Part shown: positions 18,413 to 24,253 of the stretch, piece after piece
How positions within the stretch are numbered: the stretch's first letter is position 1
How the letters are laid out: the number at the start of each line of letters is the position of its first letter
Assembly (NCBI GenBank): GCA_013289795.1
Contig: JABCZH010000006.1
Location: 1 to 64,000, forward strand
Reading direction: 5' to 3'
DNA length: 64,000 nt
Source: Acidobacteriota bacterium
GTDB lineage: Bacteria; Acidobacteriota; Terriglobia; Terriglobales; Acidobacteriaceae
Notes under the pieces: model-generated
Told to the model about the DNA's origin: nothing
Seen by the model: the letters and a program-made list of their open reading frames with translations, nothing else
Databases searched by the model: none
Made by a program: the position numbers and the translations under genes

Positions 18413-18967
18413 TCAGACTGGTCTGGGCACGACACAGATGTCGGGCAGGTTACGATATTGTTCGGCGTAATCGAGGCCGTACCCCACGACAAATTCGTCG
18501 GGAATAGCAAATCCCACGTAATCGGCCTGCATGGGTTGCTTTCTTCGGGAAGGCTTATCCAGCAGAGCGACGATGCGGAGGGATTTCGGCTGGTGTCCCA
18601 GCAGGACACGCTTGAGAAAGTTGAGGGTGAGGCCGGTGTCGAGAATGTCCTCGACTAGGATCACATTGCGATCTCGCATGGACTGATCGACGTCTTTGGT
18701 AAGGCGAACTTCACCGGTGGAATCCCACCCATGTTGCAGTTCCTGAGCGGGGCTCGGACGATTGCCGTAGCTGGAAACGCCGATGAAGTCGAAGCTGGCG
18801 TCGAGTTGCACCTGGCGGGCGAGATCGGCAAGGAAAATGGCTGCGCCTTTGAGCACCCCTACGAAAATCACTGGCTGGCCGGAGAGATCGCGAGTGATGT
18901 CAGCGCCTATCTCAGCTACGCGAGAGGCAATCTGGTCGCGCGAAATGAGAACCTTGAGCTCCGGCAT
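18413..18967 (-). CDS. hpt: Hypoxanthine phosphoribosyltransferase
   Basis: A 184-residue purine-salvage enzyme joining hypoxanthine or guanine to PRPP. The PRPP-binding motif is VILVEDILDTGLTL near residues 100-113, and GVLKGAAIFLADL near 38 forms the other half of the site. The C-terminal YGLDYAEQYRNLPDI is typical of bacterial Hpt. ATG at 18967 is the first possible start. In many bacteria hpt sits by tilS-ftsH; here it stands alone with repeats on both sides. Confidence 0.93.
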   Translation of the reverse strand: MPELKVLISRDQIASRVAEIGADITRDLSGQPVIFVGVLKGAAIFLADLARQVQLDASFDFIGVSSYGNRPSPAQELQHGWDSTGEVRLTKDVDQSMRDRNVILVEDILDTGLTLNFLKRVLLGHQPKSLRIVALLDKPSRRKQPMQADYVGFAIPDEFVVGYGLDYAEQYRNLPDICVVPRPV

Positions 18968-19000
18968 GGGGGTTCATATTAAACTAGCGTTTAACAAATA

Positions 19001-19085
19001 GCACTCAGCAGTCAGCACTCAGCATTCAGCCACCCCAAGGTTGAAGGGGAAGTGGCAAGGTCCTCAGTGGCTGAATGCTGAATGC
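19001..19085. repeat. Family B heptamer repeat with a 15-bp inverted repeat
   Basis: GCACTCAGC, AGTCAGC, ACTCAGC and ATTCAGCC follow one another from 19001. The element reappears inverted: 19019-19033 is the reverse complement of 19067-19081 (15 bp), with a 33-base loop. It lies between divergent hpt and the UPF0173 hydrolase and would form a hairpin on either transcript. Confidence 0.8.
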
Positions 19086-19124
19086 CTCACTTTCAGCCAG
19101 AGGCTAGGAGCTAGAAGCGCGCTC

Positions 19125-19826
19125 ATGAAACTCAACGGAATCAAAATCACCTGGTTAGGTCACGCTACGTTTCGGATTGAAACTCCTCAGGGCAAGACTT
19201 TGCTGATTGATCCCTGGGTCACGGGAAATCCCAAGTGTCCGGAACAAGAGAAGAATATTTCGAAGGTGGACGTCATACTCTGCACCCACGGACACGGCGA
19301 CCACATCGGCGATGCGGTTGAGATCGGCAAAAAGCACAACCCGGTGGTCGTGGGGATGCCGGAGCTTTGCGGCTGGCTGGAAGGCAAGGGCGTCAAGCGG
19401 GTGTCGGGCATGAACAAGGGCGGAACGCAAACCGTCGGGGATATAAAAGTTACCATGGTGCACGCCGAGCACTCCAGCGGAATCGAGGACGGTAGCCAGA
19501 TGATTTATGGCGGGCAGGCCGCTGGCTACGTGGTTGAGTTCTCGAACGGAGTGAAGATTTACCATGCCGGCGACACTTGTGTGTTTGGCGATATGGCGAT
19601 CATTTGCGACATCTACGCGCCGGAGATTTGTATGTTGCCGATTGGCGACCACTACACCATGGGCCCGCGCGAGGCCGCATACGCATGCAAGCTGTTGAAA
19701 CCGAAAACGGTCATCCCCATGCATTATGGGACTTTTCCTGTGCTGACCGGTAGGCCAGCGGATCTGCGGAAGCTGGTTCCCGATGTCGAAGTGCGGGAAA
19801 TGAAACCAGGCGAGACTATTAGCTGA
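19125..19826 (+). CDS. UPF0173 metal-dependent hydrolase (metallo-beta-lactamase fold)
   Basis: A 233-residue protein. N-terminal KITWLGHATFRIET, then the metal motif THGHGDHIGDA near residue 53, HAEHSSG, YHAGDTCVFGDM, IGDHYTMGP and a late MHYGTFP supply the two-metal site of the UPF0173 (YtkL-like) family. In vivo substrate unknown. ATG at 19125 matches the family start; upstream sequence is the family-B repeat. The last base of its TGA stop is the first base of an ATG, and the following methyltransferase is probably co-transcribed. Confidence 0.87.
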   Translation: MKLNGIKITWLGHATFRIETPQGKTLLIDPWVTGNPKCPEQEKNISKVDVILCTHGHGDHIGDAVEIGKKHNPVVVGMPELCGWLEGKGVKRVSGMNKGGTQTVGDIKVTMVHAEHSSGIEDGSQMIYGGQAAGYVVEFSNGVKIYHAGDTCVFGDMAIICDIYAPEICMLPIGDHYTMGPREAAYACKLLKPKTVIPMHYGTFPVLTGRPADLRKLVPDVEVREMKPGETIS

Positions 19827-19830
19827 TGGG

Positions 19831-19848
19831 GGAGGACGCCCGTCCTCC
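19831..19848. repeat. GGAGGACG/CGTCCTCC palindrome (family C)
   Basis: A perfect 8-bp inverted repeat with a two-base centre, directly after the UPF0173 stop and before the probable TTG start of the methyltransferase. Related GC-rich palindromes lie near 22471 and 56337. Confidence 0.6.
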
Positions 19849-19873
19849 ACCGTCAAGAATTCAGGAGCTAACT

Positions 19874-20542
19874 TTGGCGCAATCAAAACAAAAAACTCCG
19901 GGCTGGCGCATGGGTGGGATCACGGCCGGCCCGGTCGAAGATTATTTGTATTCCATGCTTCCACCGCGGGATGAAGTCTTGTCCGAGATCGAGAAGGAAG
20001 CAGCGAAGCGGGACATTCCTATTGTTGGGCCAGTCGTCGGTCAAATTCTGCAGCAGTTGGCGATGATGATCGGTGCCAAGACCGTGTTTGAGATGGGCTC
20101 GGCGGTGGGCTATTCGACCATATGGTGGGCGCGCGCCGTGGGCAAGGATGGACGCGTGTTCTATACCGACGGTGATCGCAAGAACGCTGCCGAGGCCCGC
20201 AAGTATTTTGAGCGGGCAGGAGTCGCGGATCGGATTACAGTGGGAGTCGGCGATGCCCTGGAGTTACTGTCGGAGCAGAAGCAGGAATTCGACATCATCT
20301 TCTGTGATGTGGACAAGGAGGACTATCCGCGAGTGATCCGGCTGGCGGTTCCACGCCTGCGCAAGGGCGGGCTGTTGGTGACGGACAACGTTCTTTGGAG
20401 CGGCAAGGTCGCTGACAAGAAGAATACCGAGCCTTCGACCAAAGCGATTCTGGAGTTCAACCGCCTGTTGTACGGCGCCACTGACCTGGTCACGACGATT
20501 TTGCCGGTGAGGGATGGAGTAGCGGTGGCGGTGAAGATATAG
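19874..20542 (+). CDS. SAM-dependent O-methyltransferase (CCoAOMT-like)
   Basis: A 222-residue class-I methyltransferase of the caffeoyl-CoA/catechol type. The SAM motif is VFEMGSAVGYSTIWWA. Then come the acidic YTDGDRKN, DIIFCDVDKEDYPR (metal-binding Asp) and LLVTDNVLWSGKV. I prefer the TTG at 19874, which has AGGAG six bases upstream. An ATG at 19826 would translate the family-C palindrome as 16 extra residues. Acceptor substrate unknown. Probably an operon with the UPF0173 hydrolase. Confidence 0.83.
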   Translation: MAQSKQKTPGWRMGGITAGPVEDYLYSMLPPRDEVLSEIEKEAAKRDIPIVGPVVGQILQQLAMMIGAKTVFEMGSAVGYSTIWWARAVGKDGRVFYTDGDRKNAAEARKYFERAGVADRITVGVGDALELLSEQKQEFDIIFCDVDKEDYPRVIRLAVPRLRKGGLLVTDNVLWSGKVADKKNTEPSTKAILEFNRLLYGATDLVTTILPVRDGVAVAVKI

Positions 20543-20550
20543 CCGCTGAT

Positions 20551-20582
20551 CCAAAGAGTTTCTTCGCAAAGTCCGCAAAGAT
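20551..20582. repeat. Dispersed CGCAAAG repeat (family A, short copy)
   Basis: CCAAAGAG, TTCGCAAAG and TCCGCAAAG between two convergent genes. Confidence 0.55.
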
Positions 20583-20600
20583 AATCATTCGCCGGCTGTT

Positions 20601-21377
20601 TCAGATTGACTTCACCGGAATCAGCGTCAAATCCTCGACCAGCCCGACTTCCTTTTGCAAGAACGGCTCAGCGTAAGTGACTCCGCCCAGCATTCCGTAG
20701 AAGCGCGCCATGGCTTCGATGCGGGAGCGAATTTCGGCCTGGGCAGGGAAGAGGTCTTTACCGGCTTCTTGATCGCTGAACTGGGTCTTGTAGGCCATCA
20801 GCGATTGGAAGCGGGCTTCAAACTGCTCGGTGATGTCCACGACGAAGGTGGGGCGAACGTCGTAGTAGAGCGTCGCATAGATGATTTTGAAGGGACGGTG
20901 CGGAGGAAGTTGCGTAACCCCGGCATTTGATTGGCTGAATGCTGAAGGCTGAGTGCTGCCGGCTTGACTCACATCCAGCTTTGACAGTCCACCAAGAAAG
21001 CAAGCTTCGTATCCCAGCACGCTCGCGGTGTAATGGTCGGGATGGCGTCCCAACCAGTAGGGAAGTATCACCACGCGCGGGCGCTGTTGACGGATGACTT
21101 GCGCGACCTTGAGACGATTCTCCCAGATGTTTTCCACTCGGCCATCGGGGATATCGAGCGCCAGCCGCCAGGACACTTTCAGGATACGAGCAGCTTCTTC
21201 CGCTTCTTGCCGCCGGTCTTCGGCGGTGCCGCGGGTTCCCATCTCGCCGCGGGTGAGGTCGAGAATGCCTGTGCGATGGCCATGCTGCGCCATCTTCAGC
21301 AGGGTGCCTCCGCAGGTTTGCTCAGCGTCGTCGCGATGGGCGGCAATGGCCAGAATGTCGAGTGGCAGTGAGGTCAT
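20601..21377 (-). CDS. bshB1: Bacillithiol deacetylase BshB1 (PIG-L/LmbE family) with a repeat-encoded insert
   Basis: A 258-residue zinc-dependent deacetylase of GlcNAc-malate in bacillithiol synthesis. ATG at 21377 gives LDILAIAAHRDDAE (the family AHPDDxE motif with Arg for Pro), LTRGEMGTRGTAEDR, DIPDG, and the second zinc motif in LGRHPDH near residue 115. Residues about 136-155 (AGSTQPSAFSQSNAG region) are encoded by a family-B dispersed repeat that keeps the frame. They make the protein about 20 residues longer than BshB1 proteins as I recall them. The insert lies in a loop just after the conserved FLGGLSKLD. bshA/bshC are not nearby. Confidence 0.85.
   Translation of the reverse strand: MTSLPLDILAIAAHRDDAEQTCGGTLLKMAQHGHRTGILDLTRGEMGTRGTAEDRRQEAEEAARILKVSWRLALDIPDGRVENIWENRLKVAQVIRQQRPRVVILPYWLGRHPDHYTASVLGYEACFLGGLSKLDVSQAGSTQPSAFSQSNAGVTQLPPHRPFKIIYATLYYDVRPTFVVDITEQFEARFQSLMAYKTQFSDQEAGKDLFPAQAEIRSRIEAMARFYGMLGGVTYAEPFLQKEVGLVEDLTLIPVKSI
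20931..20962. repeat. Family B repeat inside the bshB1 coding sequence
   Basis: The minus strand reads AGCACTCAGC, CTTCAGC, ATTCAGCC, matching the element at 19001-19033 almost word for word. It is in frame and has no stop codon in the bshB1 reading. Confidence 0.8.
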
Positions 21378-21456
21378 GTTAGTCGAGCAAGAATACAGAG
21401 AAGCGCGAAGGCATGGCAACCGATAGGGCCGGGACAATCTGCCTTCCAGTAAAAAC

Positions 21457-21490
21457 TTCACCACAGAGGGCACGGAGGATCACAGAAAGA
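21457..21490. repeat. CACAGAGG/CACGGAGG repeat (family A)
   Basis: ACCACAGAGGG, CACGGAGGAT and CACAGAAAG in the gap upstream of bshB1 and downstream of the DUF190 gene. Confidence 0.65.
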
Positions 21491-21560
21491 GCCAATGCAT
21501 TCGAGGCACGTATGGCAATGGCGGGGTAGATATTGCTAACCAACAAATCGCACGAACACG

Positions 21561-21890
21561 TCAGTCCAAATTCCCCTGCTCGAGCACCACATTCTCGCGC
21601 ACGATCAGCCGGTGCGCTGCCATTTCTTTCAGCGTCGGCAGGACGCGGCTGACGTGCTCATCGTTGTCCACGAAAATGATGATAACGGGCAGCTTTCCGC
21701 CGGCGTCTACGAGGTGCGAAGTTTCCACGCGATGCCGCCCTAGGAATCCGGCGACGGCGTGAAGGGCGGTAGCGGCGTAGACATTTTCCTTCCGCAGGAA
21801 GTTGAGGATCTCCATGTGCAGCGGCCGGTTGTGCCACTTGTCGGCTTCATTCAAATAGATGGTGACCTGCACAGCCATGGCGTCTGGCAT
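21561..21890 (-). CDS. DUF190 protein, partner of CrcB
   Basis: A 109-residue PII-like DUF190 protein. Typical family features are VTIYLNEADKWHNRPLHMEIL at the start and LPVIIIFVDNDEHVSRVLP in the second half. DUF190 genes often accompany crcB, as here: its ATG at 21890 lies one base past the crcB stop, so it is the second gene of a fluoride-responsive operon. A regulatory or nucleotide-sensing role next to the exporter is inferred from the PII-like fold. An alternative start is ATG 21878. Confidence 0.85.
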   Translation of the reverse strand: MPDAMAVQVTIYLNEADKWHNRPLHMEILNFLRKENVYAATALHAVAGFLGRHRVETSHLVDAGGKLPVIIIFVDNDEHVSRVLPTLKEMAAHRLIVRENVVLEQGNLD

Positions 21891-21891
21891 T

Positions 21892-22296
21892 TTACAGCAC
21901 CCGCGCCAGCGCCATCCCGGCGAGTGCTGCCACCAGGCACAAGAGGTTGTTGGTCAGGACATTGGAACAGAGCAGCAGCCATTGTCCTTGCTCGAAGTAC
22001 GCCATGGTTTCAAAAGCGTAGCTGGAGAAAGTGGTAAAGGCGCCGCAGAAGCCGACCACGATCAGCAAGCGCCAGCGGGGATCGATGAGCGCGCGCTCGG
22101 TGGCCCAGACCATGAAAAATCCCACGATCAGACTGCCGGTGACGTTGATGAAGAGCGTCCCGTAAGGAAACACCGGCCCCATGATTCTGGCGGCGAATCG
22201 CGAAATCAGGTAGCGGGCATTGGCGCCGACGATGGCACCCAGGGAAATGATGAAAAAGTCGTTCTTCAGGAAGTCAATCTTCAGCAGGCTCGGCAC
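21892..22296 (-). CDS. crcB: Fluoride exporter CrcB/Fluc
   Basis: A 134-residue inner-membrane protein with four transmembrane helices, forming dual-topology dimers that expel fluoride. Diagnostic motifs are GAIVGANARYLISR, FPYGTLFINVTGSLIVGF and VGFCGAFTTFSSYAFE, the last carrying the pore-lining Phe and Thr/Ser residues. Start is GTG at 22296, eight bases after GGGGAG. A fluoride riboswitch lies immediately upstream, and the DUF190 gene follows. Confidence 0.95.
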   Translation of the reverse strand: MPSLLKIDFLKNDFFIISLGAIVGANARYLISRFAARIMGPVFPYGTLFINVTGSLIVGFFMVWATERALIDPRWRLLIVVGFCGAFTTFSSYAFETMAYFEQGQWLLLCSNVLTNNLLCLVAALAGMALARVL

Positions 22297-22320
22297 GATG
22301 GAGTCTCCCCTACGTAGTTT

Positions 22321-22387
22321 GTAGGAGTTATCAGCCGGGGCCGTTTAGCAAGTCGATCCGGGCGGTTGTGGCGAACTCCATCGCCTG
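22321..22387 (-). promoter_or_regulatory. Fluoride riboswitch (crcB motif) controlling crcB
   Basis: On the minus strand the aptamer reads GGCGATGGAGTTCGCC at 22385-22370 and GGCTGATAACTCCTAC at 22336-22321. Both long-range pairings of the fluoride aptamer are intact: GGAGTT (22379-22374) with AACTCC (22329-22324), and the pseudoknot GGCG (22385-22382) with CGCC (22373-22370). The 3' end, CTCCTAC (22327-22321), can alternatively pair over seven bases with GTAGGGG (22313-22307), which overlaps the crcB Shine-Dalgarno GGGGAG. Fluoride binding would therefore free the ribosome site and switch translation on. Confidence 0.92.
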
Positions 22388-22394
22388 ATTATTT

Positions 22395-22435
22395 TTACCA
22401 CAGAGGGTACGGAGGCGCACAGAGGATTCTCAGAA
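22395..22435. repeat. CACAGAGG repeat (family A)
   Basis: ACCACAGAGGG, TACGGAGGC and GCACAGAGGA directly upstream of the fluoride riboswitch; the gap between aptamer and repeat is under ten bases. Confidence 0.65.
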
Positions 22436-22470
22436 TGATGCTGCCCGAAAGTAACGCCGCCTGTCAGCAG

Positions 22471-22507
22471 TGGACAGGACGCACGGGCGAGGATGCCCGC
22501 GCCTACA
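22471..22507. repeat. GC-rich palindrome (family C)
   Basis: GGACAGGACGCACGGGCG followed by GATGCCCGCGCC; CGGGC and GCCCG pair. Resembles the elements at 19831 and 56337. It lies just after the ispA stop on that gene's strand. Confidence 0.5.
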
Positions 22508-22512
22508 TCGGG

Positions 22513-23394
22513 CTACTTTTTTCTCTCTACCAAAAAGTGTGCCAGCGCCTTCAACGTATCAGCGCGTTTTCCGAAGCTGTCGAGTGAACCGAGCGCGGTG
22601 GCGACTAAGGCATCGGCTTTCTTGAGCGATTCGTCGATACCGAACAGAGCAGGATAAGTAGCTTTTTCGGCTGCGGTGTCTTTTCCCGCGGTTTTGCCCA
22701 GTTGTTCCGAGGTTTGGGTGACGTCGAGGACGTCGTCAACAATCTGGAAAGCCAGGCCGGTGGACTGGCCAAACTCGCGCAGTTTGCAGACATCGTCTTC
22801 GTCGGCTCCGGCATACAGGCCGCCGCTGACTACTGAAGCGGTGATCAACGCCGCAGTCTTCGAGCGGTGAATGTATTCGAGCGTTTCAAGGCTTGGTTTT
22901 CGATGCTCGGCTTCCAGATCGACGACCTGGCCGCCGATCATGCCGTCGATGGTGCCGGTGCCGTGAGCAATCTCTTCAATGATTCGCACCCGTGCCGTCG
23001 CCGGACACCGCAACCGGGCCAGCACTTCGTAAGCCTGAGTCTGTAGGGCGTCGCCCGTGAGAATCGCGATGGCCTCGCCGAAAACTTTGTGGCAAGTGGG
23101 GCGGCCGCGGCGCAGGTCGTCGTTGTCGAGGGCGGGCAGATCGTCGTGGATGAGTGAATAGGTGTGCAACATTTCCAGGGCTGCGCCCAATTCCTCGATG
23201 CCATCAGGCAGGGAACCGCTGAGCATGCGTCCGGCTTCTATGCATAGAATCGGGCGCAGGCGTTTGCCTCCGGCGAAAACGCTGTGGCGCATGGCGGAGT
23301 GGATGGAGGTCGGATGGCGGCTGGCGGCGGGCAGCAAGCGCTCGAGCGCGGCGTCTGTGAGGGTGCGCCCTGCCTCCAGAGTGTCATTGAGCAT
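22513..23394 (-). CDS. ispA: Short-chain polyprenyl diphosphate synthase
   Basis: A 293-residue all-helical prenyltransferase. The first aspartate-rich motif is DDLPALDNDDLRRG near residues 88-101 and the second is FQIVDDVLD near 225, followed by GKDTAAEKATYP. The residues before the first motif (MLHTYSLIHDD) fit farnesyl or geranylgeranyl diphosphate synthases. It makes the C15 or C20 precursor for undecaprenyl lipid, quinone and carotenoid pathways. ATG at 23394. xseB lies two genes upstream on the same strand, a common ispA neighbour. Confidence 0.92.
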   Translation of the reverse strand: MLNDTLEAGRTLTDAALERLLPAASRHPTSIHSAMRHSVFAGGKRLRPILCIEAGRMLSGSLPDGIEELGAALEMLHTYSLIHDDLPALDNDDLRRGRPTCHKVFGEAIAILTGDALQTQAYEVLARLRCPATARVRIIEEIAHGTGTIDGMIGGQVVDLEAEHRKPSLETLEYIHRSKTAALITASVVSGGLYAGADEDDVCKLREFGQSTGLAFQIVDDVLDVTQTSEQLGKTAGKDTAAEKATYPALFGIDESLKKADALVATALGSLDSFGKRADTLKALAHFLVERKK

Positions 23395-23440
23395 GACGGT
23401 GAGTATAGCAAGCGGGTGGGGATTCTTCGGAGCAAGACGA

Positions 23441-23490
23441 ACTCTTGATCGCAGAGGCCGCGGAGCGGAACGCGGAGTGCGGCGGAGAGC
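23441..23490. repeat. CGCAGAGG/CGCGGAG repeat (family A)
   Basis: ATCGCAGAGG, CCGCGGAGCG, AACGCGGAGT and GCGGCGGAGAG between ispA and the receiver-like gene. Confidence 0.65.
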
Positions 23491-23504
23491 CTCACCGAGG
23501 ATGA

Positions 23505-23876
23505 CTAAGCAGCAGCGGAATGTTGCCTGCCGGCGTTGCCCAGCGCGGCATGCACAATGCCTGCGATGTCATCCGAGGGGCACACGTCGGCGGCCCCCGC
23601 CTGCAAAGCTGCCGCCCACATTTCTTCGTCTGCCACACGGTGAGTGCAGACGATAAAGGCGCCGGGGAAGTCCTGCGACAGGTGCTGGATTTCCGAGAGC
23701 GGGGCGGCCTCAATGTCGAGGATGGCAACTTCGGCGCGGTTCTTGGCGATGCGATTTCGTAGCTCACCCAAAGATTGCACCTTTTGAACGGAAGAGAAAG
23801 TCTTGGACAACGCGGAAACCAGAGATTGGGCAACTCCTGCATCGCCCCCGAGGAGAACAACTGTAAGCGGCTGCAT
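23505..23876 (-). CDS. Stand-alone receiver-like (CheY-fold) protein, atypical
   Basis: A 123-residue protein. ATG at 23876 follows AGGAGG. It has the alternating strand-helix pattern of response-regulator receiver domains, with a possible phospho-acceptor D54 in VAILDIE and a Thr in FIVCTH on strand four. The usual acidic pair after strand one is reduced to a single Asp (LGGD), and the conserved Lys after strand five appears to be Ser (VCPSDD). Phosphorylation chemistry may be lost. No histidine kinase is adjacent. It sits between xseB and ispA; role unknown. Confidence 0.7.
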   Translation of the reverse strand: MQPLTVVLLGGDAGVAQSLVSALSKTFSSVQKVQSLGELRNRIAKNRAEVAILDIEAAPLSEIQHLSQDFPGAFIVCTHRVADEEMWAAALQAGAADVCPSDDIAGIVHAALGNAGRQHSAAA

Positions 23877-23923
23877 ACTTTCCTCCTGGCGTCGTTATCG
23901 TGCATCGGCCGGACCGGGGCGGG

Positions 23924-24169
23924 CTACTTGCGAACAGCCGGGGCCTCGGTCATGGTCATGGGTTCAAATGATTCTGCCTGGAGCTTGCCGTTTTGCTTCA
24001 GCAGAATCTCCACTTTACCTTCGGCTTGTTCCAACTCTTTGCGACAAGTGGTGGAGAGCTGCATCCCCTCTTCAAACAGGGTCAGAGATTTTTCCAGGGG
24101 AACTTCTCCCTTTTCCAGTTCCTGAACAATTTTCTCCAGGCGCAGGATGGATTCCTCAAACTTGGCCAC
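23924..24169 (-). CDS. xseB: Exodeoxyribonuclease VII small subunit
   Basis: An 81-residue helical protein with the XseB core SILRLEKIVQELEKGEVPLEKSLTLFEEGMQL. It binds XseA to form exonuclease VII, which degrades single-stranded DNA. Start is GTG at 24169, after GGAG. The C-terminal 20 residues (FEPMTMTEAPAVRK) are a less conserved tail. xseA is not in the window. Co-directional with ispA, as often seen. Confidence 0.92.
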   Translation of the reverse strand: MAKFEESILRLEKIVQELEKGEVPLEKSLTLFEEGMQLSTTCRKELEQAEGKVEILLKQNGKLQAESFEPMTMTEAPAVRK

Positions 24170-24253
24170 GGGATCGCTCCTAAGCCATATTCTAATCCTC
24201 TTTGAGGCAAACTGTGTCCAGAGAAAAATTGGACACCAAAGATGCGCCGAAAC

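Noticed and set aside
12531-19085. CRISPR array
   Set aside because: The repeat units are 7-10 bases with no unique spacers of constant length and no cas genes, so these are short tandem repeats.
19826-19873. ATG at 19826 as the start of the O-methyltransferase
   Set aside because: It would translate a palindromic repeat into 16 residues and has no ribosome site of its own, whereas TTG at 19874 has AGGAG at ideal spacing. It is not fully excluded.
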